Of a stretch of DNA of 59,451 bases, positions 1-8,929 are shown piece by piece (positions within the stretch are counted from its first letter, which is position 1; each line of letters opens with the position of its first letter). The DNA is from an uncultured Prevotellaceae bacterium (GTDB lineage: Bacteria; Bacteroidota; Bacteroidia; Bacteroidales; Bacteroidaceae). The translations under genes were made by a program, and so were the position numbers. The notes beneath the pieces are model-generated. The model ran no database searches and was not told the origin of the DNA. It was given only the letters and a program-made list of their open reading frames with translations. The DNA is taken from the NCBI GenBank assembly GCA_900314715.1, contig OMWI01000019.1, positions 1 to 59,451 of the forward strand, written 5' to 3'.

Positions 1-41
1 AACTTCTCATCTTCGCTGTACTTCGTTGCTTTTTTTCTCAT
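1..41 (-). CDS. possible start of a divergent gene (partial)
   Basis: Read on the minus strand, an ATG at 41 opens a frame that stays open to the window edge (13 complete codons, lysine-rich, beginning MRKKATKYSEDEK). It would be transcribed away from the gene at 201. It is too short to classify, and no convincing promoter precedes it. An 8-bp inverted repeat (ACACATTT at 51-58, AAATGTGT at 70-77) lies just upstream. This could equally be chance. Confidence 0.25.
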   Translation of the reverse strand, partial: MRKKATKYSEDEK

Positions 42-131
42 ACTAATAATACACATTTTAATTGTTACTAAATGTGTCTACCTATATCAGTATAAGTCAA
101 ACAGATTTTTATACCTTACGGGAACCCGATT

Positions 132-163
132 TTTGGAGATTAGAAATATTAGCCTTATCTTTG
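132..163 (+). promoter_or_regulatory. Bacteroidetes-type promoter for the gene at 201
   Basis: TTTG at 132-135 and TATCTTTG at 156-163 are separated by 20 bp, matching the -33/-7 pattern of the Bacteroidetes primary sigma factor. The start codon follows 37 bp after the -7 element. Confidence 0.7.
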
Positions 164-200
164 CAAAGTGATACAAAAATTTAACTAACGCTATTATCCG

Positions 201-3182
201 ATGAAAAAGACACGCTTTTTTGTAACGCTCTTATGTTTGGCAATTGCTTCCACGATGGCTATTGCCGAGAGCTACACCTCGTTCCTCACTTCTGAAAGAG
301 GATTCACGGAGGTGACAAGCACGGACGGCATCATTGCCAGTGCTGACTATTACTACATCCTGACGGCTGCCGAGAATACGGAGCTTTTCGTGGGCATAGG
401 GATATATGAAGGGAAGCCTGATTGGGCAAGCATGGAATCGAAAGCGCTACGCTATCGCTCTGCCAATACCGACCCCGTCTTGGACCTTTCCAACTTCTTC
501 ACCATCGAGAAGAGCGGAGGGTACATAGGACTGCGAAACGTGGTGTACGCTTCTGACTTGTTCCAGACGCACGACAATGCGGGCTATATGTACGTGAACA
601 CGTTCACCGACAAGAATCTCGATGAATGGAGTATCCTCACCCCTACTTATCAGAATGGCTATTGGCTTTTCGAGAGCGGAAAATATCCCATGTCGAGCGG
701 CAACTGGGCTTGCGGTTATCTGGGACCTTGGAACAAGAATGTGGAAGCAGGTGAGCCCATCGCGCTCAACCGAAGGAACGAAACGGACGACGAGGCAGGC
801 CACTACCGCCTGTATCGCATTGCCAAGGCGAAATTGATGAGTGAGTGGAGCCAATTGTGGCAAGCAGCATCAGCCACAAATGTGATGGACGTGACGTGGA
901 TGATTGCCAACCCTTCTTTCGAAACTGGCGACGTGCGCGGTTGGACGTATGCGGCGTATAATGGTGAAAATGTCATTGCTCCAGAAGATTACAATGATTT
1001 CGGGGCAAAGGATTACGGCATGTCAAATAAGGACGGACAGTATCTTTTGAATGCTTACCAATGGTGGTGTACCTCTATGAGCATCAGCCAAACCGTGTTA
1101 GGACTGCCTTCTGGAGAATATGAATTGTCGGGTGTTGTCTGTACATGGGAAGAACGGGAGGTTACTTTCAGCGGCAACCAAACCACCATTACAACTACGG
1201 GCATCAACGACGCAACGGGCATTCCCGTTTCCATGAACATCGCTATTGGCAACAACAAGCGACTGACGATTAGTGCGGGAAGCACAGGACAATGGTGGGT
1301 GGATGGACATGAGGGTGAGACACAGACGTTCTTCAAGCTTGACAATGTGCAACTGAAATGCAAGGGCCTTTACTTGAACACCATAGCGCAACCCTTACCC
1401 AATGACAATACGACATTGTTGTTGCCGAATGTCTGGTACTATTATGATGTTGACTACCCCTGCGAACACTGGCTGATTGGCCATCTCGACGGTATGGTGT
1501 ATAGCACCGATGGCGACAAGTTGATAGCAAACGTCTCAACATCTGATGCTGCCCAACAAGTAACATTGCCGAAGGGTCGCGTCTATTTCAAGACGAGTAG
1601 CAACGACGCTACGCTCATCGTCAAACCATGTAGGGAAATGCTGGAATCGGAAGAGTTTACGGCGGTGGCATTGAACGTGGATGGGTTGCCGCAAAAAGTT
1701 GCGATGATTAGCCTCAATCCTGATGGTCCTGGAAGCGATGGAACCAAGAAGATTAGTAGATATTTGGCTTCTAAAGGATATGATTTCATTGGTTGCAGCG
1801 AAGACTTTAACTACCACGGCTCATTGATGCAATCGCTTGAAGATAACTATTATTGCGGAACACATCGTGGTTCATTAAGTCTATGGGAATTGAGTATTCC
1901 TTTTGATACTGACGGTTTAGAATTGTTATGGAAGAAAAGCACTTGTTCTGCCTCAAATGAAAGTTGGACTCGTTGGACTGACAGAACGGATACCGACGGC
2001 AACCAATATGTCAAGAAAGGCTATCGCCATTATGACATGACCATTGGCGGTAACACTTTCGATGTTTATGTGCTGCACATGGATGCTGGCGAAGCTACCA
2101 ATTCGCGTGAAGGACAGTGGCGACAACTGGCAGCAGCCATCAACGGTGCCGTCCAATCTCGTCCGAAACTCATCATCGGCGATACGAATAGCCGTTGGAC
2201 GCGCGAGGACATCAAGGCTAACTTCATGGATTTATTAAACAGCAATCTGACTGCCTCTGACGCATGGGTGGAGTTCTGCCGCGACGGGGTGTATCCTACC
2301 ACGGATATGGGCGACTTGACCAACCAAGACGACCCGACGAATTACTCGAACTACGAGGTTGTGGACAAGATTATCTATATCAACCCCACGGCTGCAAACA
2401 CCTTGCAATTGGTTCCGCAGAGTTTCCGCATCGAACAGGACTATACATACGGCACAGTGAATGGAACCAACGACACCACTCCGTTAGGTGACCACAGACC
2501 TGTTGTGGTGACATTCAAGACCGTGAAGTCTGACGAACTCATCGACTATTACGACGTGACCATTAGTGAAGCGAAGTATGCCACATTGAGTTTGCCTTGG
2601 AATGCAACCATTCCTTCTGGGATAACAGCATACACATCTGATTGCTACCATGCCGACAACCATCAAATAGACTTGCAAGAGGTGAACGAGGTGATTCCAG
2701 CAGGAACGGGCGTGATACTTTATAGCGACACCCCAGATACTTATCGTTTCTATTACAATAGTAGTAATGTGGACAAAATCACAGAAAACATTCTCAAAGG
2801 AACGGAATGTGGAAGATTGGAGTCAACTGACCGTGACAATGATTACACCTACTACGTGCTGGCGAACAAGGCGAAAGGCGTGGGAATGTATAGGTTAGGC
2901 AACAATACGGCCATCCCACAATATCGGGCTTACCTGAAACTCTCTTCTTACGATGCTAACCCCAATAACATGCCTGTTGAACACGTGAGATTCTTTGCGA
3001 ATCACAATGAAGACTGGGTTTCTGAGGACGGAGGATTCATTGATGCCATCAACAGGACTTCTACCGACGAAGGCGCCATCATCAACATCCATGCTCCGAA
3101 CGGCATTCGTCTCGACAAGATACAGAAAGGCGTGAACATCGTGCGAATGAGAAACGGAGTGACTAAGAAAATCATCAAATGA
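201..3182 (+). CDS. secreted endonuclease/exonuclease/phosphatase-fold protein
   Basis: A 993-residue exported protein with a clear signal peptide (MKKTRFF..., cleavage near AIAE). Residues about 20-480 are an uncharacterised extracellular region. Residues about 484-770 form a DNase I-like endonuclease/exonuclease/phosphatase domain. Its signature pieces are in order: NVDGLP, a metal-binding Glu in GCSED, VLHMDAG, the GDTN motif (IIGDTNSRW) and a terminal GDHRPV. The fold hydrolyses phosphodiester or phosphomonoester bonds (nucleases, sphingomyelinases, inositol phosphatases); the substrate cannot be told here. About 770-960 is a module common at the C-terminus of Prevotella secreted proteins (AKYATLSLPWNATIP). 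The last 25 residues (NGIRLD...VRMRNGVTKK) look like a short surface-sorting tail. The gene is coupled to a small downstream ORF. Confidence 0.75.
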   Translation: MKKTRFFVTLLCLAIASTMAIAESYTSFLTSERGFTEVTSTDGIIASADYYYILTAAENTELFVGIGIYEGKPDWASMESKALRYRSANTDPVLDLSNFFTIEKSGGYIGLRNVVYASDLFQTHDNAGYMYVNTFTDKNLDEWSILTPTYQNGYWLFESGKYPMSSGNWACGYLGPWNKNVEAGEPIALNRRNETDDEAGHYRLYRIAKAKLMSEWSQLWQAASATNVMDVTWMIANPSFETGDVRGWTYAAYNGENVIAPEDYNDFGAKDYGMSNKDGQYLLNAYQWWCTSMSISQTVLGLPSGEYELSGVVCTWEEREVTFSGNQTTITTTGINDATGIPVSMNIAIGNNKRLTISAGSTGQWWVDGHEGETQTFFKLDNVQLKCKGLYLNTIAQPLPNDNTTLLLPNVWYYYDVDYPCEHWLIGHLDGMVYSTDGDKLIANVSTSDAAQQVTLPKGRVYFKTSSNDATLIVKPCREMLESEEFTAVALNVDGLPQKVAMISLNPDGPGSDGTKKISRYLASKGYDFIGCSEDFNYHGSLMQSLEDNYYCGTHRGSLSLWELSIPFDTDGLELLWKKSTCSASNESWTRWTDRTDTDGNQYVKKGYRHYDMTIGGNTFDVYVLHMDAGEATNSREGQWRQLAAAINGAVQSRPKLIIGDTNSRWTREDIKANFMDLLNSNLTASDAWVEFCRDGVYPTTDMGDLTNQDDPTNYSNYEVVDKIIYINPTAANTLQLVPQSFRIEQDYTYGTVNGTNDTTPLGDHRPVVVTFKTVKSDELIDYYDVTISEAKYATLSLPWNATIPSGITAYTSDCYHADNHQIDLQEVNEVIPAGTGVILYSDTPDTYRFYYNSSNVDKITENILKGTECGRLESTDRDNDYTYYVLANKAKGVGMYRLGNNTAIPQYRAYLKLSSYDANPNNMPVEHVRFFANHNEDWVSEDGGFIDAINRTSTDEGAIINIHAPNGIRLDKIQKGVNIVRMRNGVTKKIIK

Positions 3183-3190
3183 GTGGAACC

Positions 3191-3373
3191 ATGAAACACG
3201 AATATATCAAACCAACTATTTCGGTCATCGCGCATGTTTGTCACCTGTTGAACGAAACGATGAGTGTTTTCAATGGAGACGATGATGTGGTAGATGACGA
3301 GAGTGAAATCCTTAGCAAAGGTACGTGGGGAAACATCTACGGCGAAGAGGAAAATAACGCTACGGGATGGTAG
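3191..3373 (+). CDS. small acidic peptide coupled to the upstream gene
   Basis: A 60-residue ORF starting MKHEYIKPTISVI and ending in an acidic stretch with GTWGNIYGEEE. Another in-frame ATG at 3179 overlaps the stop of the upstream gene as ATGA. I prefer 3191 because many small Prevotella/Bacteroides ORFs begin with M-K-x-E/T-Y-I-x-P-T and are followed by hydrophobics and an acidic or Trp-rich tail. That pattern is recalled, not searched. There is no signal peptide or known domain. Function is unknown; coupling to a secreted enzyme suggests joint expression. Confidence 0.6.
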   Translation: MKHEYIKPTISVIAHVCHLLNETMSVFNGDDDVVDDESEILSKGTWGNIYGEEENNATGW

Positions 3374-3379
3374 TTTTGA

Positions 3380-3426
3380 GAGAGTTAGAGAGTTAGAAGC
3401 AAGAAGTAAGAAGCAAGAAGCAAGAG
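3380..3426 (+). repeat. 7-8 bp short tandem repeat tract
   Basis: Two copies of GAGAGTTA (3380-3395) are followed by four copies of a GAAGCAA-like heptamer (3396-3423; one copy reads GAAGTAA). The same heptamer occurs on the opposite strand near 31315-31328. The tract is noncoding and sits 7 bp after the small peptide's stop. Confidence 0.8.
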
Positions 3427-3439
3427 ATATGTATTCTAA

Positions 3440-3535
3440 CATTGGGGCTTAATGGCGGTCTGAAAGACCACAAGCTTTTAGCGTAGGGCTTAGAGCTCAT
3501 TGGCCTTTCAGGTCGCAATTTAGCGGACACAATGA
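3440..3535. repeat. possible REP-like intergenic element
   Basis: Between the heptamer tract and the GH95 stop lies a GC-richer stretch with a small hairpin (GGTCT-GAA-AGACC, 3457-3469) and a related second copy (CCTTTCAGGTC near 3503). It resembles short noncoding elements scattered in Prevotella intergenic DNA, but only by recollection. No gene was seen in 3374-3572. Confidence 0.3.
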
Positions 3536-3572
3536 TTGTTTTATCCCCAAGGGGAAACGAGATGCTTCGTTC

Positions 3573-6500
3573 TTATGGGGTCTTCTTTTCAAGGATGATA
3601 TTCACCAAGGCAATCACGTCGGTGATTGTCACCAATCCGTCTGCGTTAATGTCGGCAGCAGCTACTTTTTCCGCCTTTCCGAGAATGATGTTTACCAAAG
3701 CAATTGCATCGGTAATGGTAACGAAACCATCGTTGTTGACATCGCCAATCAAGGTGTTGAAGAGCACTTCCACCACATCACCAGCATGGATGCCTGTAAG
3801 GGTGCAAACGCCATCTTGGGTAGTGGGTATGATGCGATTGCCGTTCACGCCTACGATTGAATGAGCAATATCGAAGTCATCACTACGGAAGCGGATGTCA
3901 CCACCTTTATTGGAATGGATAGACACATTCACAGGAACTCCGTTCTCCCAAGCAATGTCAACGGTATTGTCTCCTACCGCCTTCAATCCACTTACACTTC
4001 CATTTTCCCACACCGAAGGCAAGGCGGGAAGAATATCTATAACACCCGTCACACTCTGCATCAGCATCTCCGCAATTCCAGCACATGTGCCAAAGTTGCC
4101 ATCAATCTGGAAAGGAGCATGAGAATCAAAGAGGTTGTAGTAAACTCCTCCACGCGACTGATCAGTACCATAACTGGTGGAATGACGCAACGCATTGTGG
4201 ATGATTCTATGCGCATGGTCGCCATCGTGAGCACGCGCCCAGCAATTCACCTTCCAACCAAGCGACCATCCCGTAGCAGCATCACCACGTAAGGTCAATG
4301 AATTAACCGCAGCATTGAATAACGTGGGGTCTTCATCGTATTTCGACACCTGACTGAAAGGATAGAGACACATCAAATGGGAAAGGTGACGATGACCATT
4401 CTCGCCAGCCGTGTAATTGCTCGTCTTCCACTCTCTCAACAACGAAGAGCCATCTGCCAACGTACCTGCATTGAAACCGCTACTGGTGGAATACGTCTCC
4501 GTGCGCAAACCCTTATCCAATTTGTCGTACATGGAAGTCAGGTTGGCAATATCGCTTTGGTTAACACCCGATTCTGCACCCAATACGTCGTAGGCCTCAA
4601 TGACATTCGAGAAGAGTTCGCTCACCAACTGTTGTGAGTGTGCCGTAGCATTCTCACTACCTGGACCATTCTCTGGTGAATACTCATTAGGACATTCGTA
4701 CGTTCCATCGTTCGGATTCAGCACCAAACGTTCCATCCACCATTCAGCTGCTCCCCACATGGCAGGGAAGGCACGGCGCAGGAAATCACGGTCGAGCGTG
4801 TAACGATAGTGTTGCCAAAGATGGGTGCAATACCATGCGTTGGCGATGGTGTAATTGCCCATCCAACTCGACATACCGCCAAAGATGTTGCTTTCGGTAA
4901 ACACCGTCCAACCCTTCGTTTGAGAATTACTGCCAAACGTACGAGTGGCTATAAAGCCAGGACTATTCACCATATTGATAATATAGTTCAAGAATGGCAG
5001 GTGAGTCTCGCTAAGATTCGTGGGTTCAGATGGCCAGTAGTTCATTTGAACATTGATGTTGGTGTGAATGTCTGAGTTCCAAGGACCTTGAGCAAGATTA
5101 CACCAAATACCTTGTAGGTTGCTCGGTGCATCAATACCGCGACTGGAACTAATCTCCAAATAACGACCATACTGGAAATAAAGTTGTTCCAAGAAGAGTG
5201 CTTCTGAGTCGGTGCTGGTATTAGAGAGCGTATTGTAATAGTTCACGAGGTCTTGCGTGGTACGTGTATTGTTAGGAGCCGCGCTACCCAATTGCAAATT
5301 CACACGCGCCATATTGTTTTGGAAGTCATTGATATGGTCTTGACGCAACGCTTCCCACCCCTTGGCTTCTGCGGCAGCAATACGATTCTCCATCGTACTT
5401 GCCAATTGCGAAGTACCAGAGACGAAACCATCGGAAGGAATACCGTTGTAATCCGTTCCACCCGTCAACAATAAAAGCACTTCATTTGCATCAGAGACAA
5501 CAATCTTATTGTCGCTGGTTGTCACCGTTCCATCACTAATCACCTTGAACATGGTATGATAACTCACGATGTCCAACTTACCATTGAACGAAGCCGTACC
5601 ATTCGTATAGACAGGCGTGGAAGCATTGATTCCACTACCTGGTTCGTAGGTGAAACGAAGGTTCAATTTGTTTCCACCCTCTGCGGTATAGTGAGCGGCG
5701 ATTACTTGGTCGGGATTGCTTGAGAGATATTCGCGCTTGTAAGTAGTGGAAAGGTCGGGACTTTGGAATTGAACGCCAGCAATCGCATCTTCGATGTCAA
5801 GATAGCGCACATAATTCTGCACGGGAGCAGAGTTGTCTTCCAAGCTGAATGTTTTCGACATATCGCGCACCATGACACTTCCAAAATTGCGATAACAACC
5901 ATGATTGGGATTTGGCTGGATAGAACTCGTACCCGTCCAAAGTGTTTTCTCATTAAACTGAATCTCGTCGGTATAAACCTTTCCTTGTTCCGTAGCGCCC
6001 AACTGACCATTTCCAATAGGCAAGGCATATTCCATCCACTCGTTGCTCACACCCGTCTTCGTAGAAGGTTGGTTGTACCATAATGTCAGAGGATGGGGAG
6101 CATCAAAACTATTCACACCATTGACGGTATAGAACTCGCTATATGCTTGGTCATCATAGTCATCTGGGTCTACCTTCGTGAAATAGAATGTAGAACCACT
6201 ATCTCCCACAGCCCAAGTGCTGTTCCATAAAGCCAAATAATTACCACGCTTATTCCAATAATTACTTCCAGACGAGCCCAATCTGATGTAAGCATCCGCT
6301 CCTGTGGTGTAAGACGATTCATCGTAGAATGTGAAATAGGTGGTATAGGTAGCATCGTCAGCAGAGATAGAAGCATCCACCATCTGTGCACGCGCATTGG
6401 CTTCACTACCCGTATAAGCCAGCACACGATTAGGACCCGTGGTGTAATTATAGAAACGATAAGTACCATCTGATTGTCGTTCTACGCGCCACAATCCCTT

Positions 6501-7682
6501 ACGGTCGGCAGGGCGTTTGGTATTGGTCAACAACAAGTAGTTTCCATCCATGTATTCACCATTCAGACTCAAATATCCAGCATTCTTGTTTTGAATGGTG
6601 TACCAAGTATCGTCGCCATTCTCGAAGAAAGTAACAGGATAGATATACCAATTGTTGTTGCCACTTGTAGCCGTTACCTTTCCACTCTCCCAGAAGGCCA
6701 ATGTATTGCCCGCTCCATTGTTGTCAACAATCCTTTCGTACGTAGTACCATCGGAAGTAATATTCCATCCGAAATGATTCGTCGTACCACTGATATTATA
6801 GAAGAAATAGTTGTCGGGAATACTGCCTGTTGATAAATTAGAAGTGATGTATCTACCGTTGGCAAACTGAATGTGATAAACACCACTCTTCTCCGTAGGA
6901 ATAAAACGCACAAGGTAATCCGTGGTAAGATTGCCAATGGTTCCATTGAATGAATCAGCCGTCTTACTGGTATCTCCACGTTTCAATGTTTGTCCTGCTC
7001 CCACATCGTACATAGCCGACTCACCGCCGCGTACTTGCGTAACAATGTACCAATGATTGTTGTCTGCCCCATCTGTAGCGGGAATCATCGTAGTGGCTTG
7101 ATTGCCCACGCTTATGTAACCCGAGGGGAGATTGACACTCCAGTCGGGTACGTCACGCTCAACCATTTCGGCCTCGTAGATAAACAAACGACGTGAACCA
7201 GTAGGTGTGTTATCTGCCGACCATGTGATAGGCGACAATCCATCCCAACTCACATCAATGGCTTGATTGGACGACGTATCGTAAATCATGGCGTAGTTGT
7301 TCGCATCAAATACGATAGACAGATTTTGCGATGTAGCACCCATAGAGATAGGACTGCCATCATAAGTGCCTAAACTCATGTAGTTGCCCGTGCTCATGTT
7401 CTGAACGACATAACCATCGGTAATATTGCCCATCAATCTCCACACAAACAAATTGCTGGATGTGCTCCCCGTGGTTAGCGACGTGGCTTTCACACCTGCC
7501 CCCGTATCATAAAGGAAGTTGGTTGTACTACCGTTTTGCGCATAGCCAGCAATGACATAATACTTATCATTGGTGACGGAATTCACCTGCTCGCCTCGTT
7601 GATTCAAGACAAGCACATTGTTAGCATCAGACGGAACTACGAATAGCGCTAACAAAAGGCTAATTAGAATTGCTTTCTTCAT
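3573..7682 (-). CDS. GH95-family alpha-L-fucosidase with C-terminal dockerin
   Basis: The start is placed at 7682 (MKKAILISLLLALFVVPSDA, a good signal peptide), not at an upstream ATG whose extension would cover a probable promoter; this gives 1369 residues. About 20-500 holds several repeated beta-rich modules (NKNAGYLSLNG-like, ricin/lectin-like in feel). About 524-1295 is a GH95 catalytic domain. It shows LWYNQP...EYALPIGNGQLGA at its start, NLQGIW...NINVQMNYWPSEP near 866-885, a SPENGPG stretch near 1005, HLSHLMCLYPF near 1100 and DGNFG near 1192. GH95 enzymes release alpha-1,2-L-fucose (some alpha-L-galactose) from plant or host glycans. Residues about 1308-1366 are two calcium-loop repeats (DVNNDGFVTITD, DINADGLVTITD), a dockerin-like module. 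The protein is much longer than a simple GH95 (about 780 residues). Confidence 0.9.
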   Translation of the reverse strand: MKKAILISLLLALFVVPSDANNVLVLNQRGEQVNSVTNDKYYVIAGYAQNGSTTNFLYDTGAGVKATSLTTGSTSSNLFVWRLMGNITDGYVVQNMSTGNYMSLGTYDGSPISMGATSQNLSIVFDANNYAMIYDTSSNQAIDVSWDGLSPITWSADNTPTGSRRLFIYEAEMVERDVPDWSVNLPSGYISVGNQATTMIPATDGADNNHWYIVTQVRGGESAMYDVGAGQTLKRGDTSKTADSFNGTIGNLTTDYLVRFIPTEKSGVYHIQFANGRYITSNLSTGSIPDNYFFYNISGTTNHFGWNITSDGTTYERIVDNNGAGNTLAFWESGKVTATSGNNNWYIYPVTFFENGDDTWYTIQNKNAGYLSLNGEYMDGNYLLLTNTKRPADRKGLWRVERQSDGTYRFYNYTTGPNRVLAYTGSEANARAQMVDASISADDATYTTYFTFYDESSYTTGADAYIRLGSSGSNYWNKRGNYLALWNSTWAVGDSGSTFYFTKVDPDDYDDQAYSEFYTVNGVNSFDAPHPLTLWYNQPSTKTGVSNEWMEYALPIGNGQLGATEQGKVYTDEIQFNEKTLWTGTSSIQPNPNHGCYRNFGSVMVRDMSKTFSLEDNSAPVQNYVRYLDIEDAIAGVQFQSPDLSTTYKREYLSSNPDQVIAAHYTAEGGNKLNLRFTYEPGSGINASTPVYTNGTASFNGKLDIVSYHTMFKVISDGTVTTSDNKIVVSDANEVLLLLTGGTDYNGIPSDGFVSGTSQLASTMENRIAAAEAKGWEALRQDHINDFQNNMARVNLQLGSAAPNNTRTTQDLVNYYNTLSNTSTDSEALFLEQLYFQYGRYLEISSSRGIDAPSNLQGIWCNLAQGPWNSDIHTNINVQMNYWPSEPTNLSETHLPFLNYIINMVNSPGFIATRTFGSNSQTKGWTVFTESNIFGGMSSWMGNYTIANAWYCTHLWQHYRYTLDRDFLRRAFPAMWGAAEWWMERLVLNPNDGTYECPNEYSPENGPGSENATAHSQQLVSELFSNVIEAYDVLGAESGVNQSDIANLTSMYDKLDKGLRTETYSTSSGFNAGTLADGSSLLREWKTSNYTAGENGHRHLSHLMCLYPFSQVSKYDEDPTLFNAAVNSLTLRGDAATGWSLGWKVNCWARAHDGDHAHRIIHNALRHSTSYGTDQSRGGVYYNLFDSHAPFQIDGNFGTCAGIAEMLMQSVTGVIDILPALPSVWENGSVSGLKAVGDNTVDIAWENGVPVNVSIHSNKGGDIRFRSDDFDIAHSIVGVNGNRIIPTTQDGVCTLTGIHAGDVVEVLFNTLIGDVNNDGFVTITDAIALVNIILGKAEKVAAADINADGLVTITDVIALVNIILEKKTP

Positions 7683-7713
7683 ATAGTTAGATAGATTGTT
7701 TAAATGTTGACTA

Positions 7714-7721
7714 CAAAAATA
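7714..7721 (-). promoter_or_regulatory. -7 element for the GH95 gene
   Basis: On the minus strand TATTTTTG lies 32 bp upstream of the ATG at 7682. No clear TTTG occurs at the -33 distance, so only the -7 half is supported. Confidence 0.45.
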
Positions 7722-7806
7722 CAAATAAAAAACTATAAGTAGAAAAAAAAGACGTAAAATCTCACTTAAAGACAATTTATGTTTTGAGTGATGAGAACAA
7801 ATAATA

Positions 7807-7835
7807 AGCGTCGCAACCATAATCGTTACGACGCT
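7807..7835 (-). terminator. hairpin downstream of the metallophosphatase gene
   Basis: AGCGTCG (7807-7813) pairs with CGACGCT (7829-7835). On the minus strand the stem is followed by a T-rich stretch (TATTATTTG). It lies about 30 bp past the stop of the gene ending at 7864. Confidence 0.55.
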
Positions 7836-7863
7836 CATGTATTAAAGTGATAAAGACAGAAAC

Positions 7864-8928
7864 TTACTTTTTATTTTTGGGAGTATAATTCATGTGAACA
7901 CGTTCCCAAGTGAGGGTACCATCTTTCTTTACGTGTACACGCAAAAGATAGTCACCTGGTTCTGGTTTGTTAGACTCGCTCATAGTGTCAAGCGTGATGT
8001 ATTGAACACCTCCTACTTCATGTTCATCCCACTTGTGAACATGGCCGCAGAATACTATATCCGCTTTCCATTCCACAAACTGGTCGAGCAAGAAGAACGT
8101 TTCTTCACGTGCGAAAGTTGAGGAGAATTGCAATGATGATGGGCGGAAAATATTCGTATGGCTGAAAACAAACGTATGACGACAATAAAATCCAAACTCT
8201 TGAAAGTACTTATCATCAAGCACACCTTCTTCTATCAAGTTAATCTGCTCCCTTCCAAGCGTACCATTGGCAGTATCGAGAAAGATGAAATGATCATATA
8301 TGCTAGAATCCTCTCCACCAACAAGAACATATACGTCATAGAATGATGAATGGAAGATATTCGACCAAAGTGCCCAACCATTATGGGTAATGTCGTGATT
8401 GCCTACCACTGGATAAAAAGGATATGGTATTTGGTCTAAGCTATAATATAAATCTGGGTTGTTCTTATCAATAAAGACATAATAGTTTTCATAGTCTTCA
8501 AGTTGAGCCTCGTTGTTAACATCACCCAAATATAGCATGTCGAAATTTTTCTTGGCATATTTCAACTTATAGTCATCCAACACATTTTCAAGGTTGATAT
8601 AATATTCTGCCTTTGTATCGGCAATATCGCCCAAGTGAGCATAGAGAACATCGTCATGATCCAAACCATTCTGAAGCATTTCTTCCATACGTCCAGCATC
8701 ATTTGTCATGTGACTATCCGCTCCGACGAGAAAAGTATATTCATCATTAGGTACTACATGTCCCTTATATTCACCTTTGTGTTCCTTATAATACAAGTGC
8801 GACATTTTCACACGATCTTCAACACCCGTGCCAGCTATGAGCACTCCTACAGGACTTACTTTCTCACAAGATGTCAGCACAAAGATTGTCATGACTGCCA
8901 ACAATGATATATTGCGTATTTTTCTCAT
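7864..8928 (-). CDS. calcineurin-like metallophosphoesterase lipoprotein
   Basis: A 354-residue protein with a lipoprotein signal (VLTSC lipobox at about residue 21), so probably anchored in the envelope. Metallophosphoesterase motifs occur in order: GADSHM (a variant of the usual D-x-H), HLGDIADT (GD-x-x-D), VVGNHDITH (GNHD/E), FSHTNIF and a terminal FCGHVHKW (GHxH). Together they supply the two-metal site. The substrate is not evident; relatives include purple-acid-phosphatase-like and nucleotide phosphohydrolases. It sits 1 bp downstream of the barrel gene at 8930-9640 on the same strand, so the two are almost certainly one operon. Confidence 0.8.
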   Translation of the reverse strand: MRKIRNISLLAVMTIFVLTSCEKVSPVGVLIAGTGVEDRVKMSHLYYKEHKGEYKGHVVPNDEYTFLVGADSHMTNDAGRMEEMLQNGLDHDDVLYAHLGDIADTKAEYYINLENVLDDYKLKYAKKNFDMLYLGDVNNEAQLEDYENYYVFIDKNNPDLYYSLDQIPYPFYPVVGNHDITHNGWALWSNIFHSSFYDVYVLVGGEDSSIYDHFIFLDTANGTLGREQINLIEEGVLDDKYFQEFGFYCRHTFVFSHTNIFRPSSLQFSSTFAREETFFLLDQFVEWKADIVFCGHVHKWDEHEVGGVQYITLDTMSESNKPEPGDYLLRVHVKKDGTLTWERVHMNYTPKNKK

Positions 8929-8929
8929 C

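Noticed and set aside
7683-7838. N-terminal extension of the GH95 gene to an ATG at 7838
   Set aside because: The extension would cover the -7 element and place the signal peptide internally. The start at 7682 gives a normal signal peptide.
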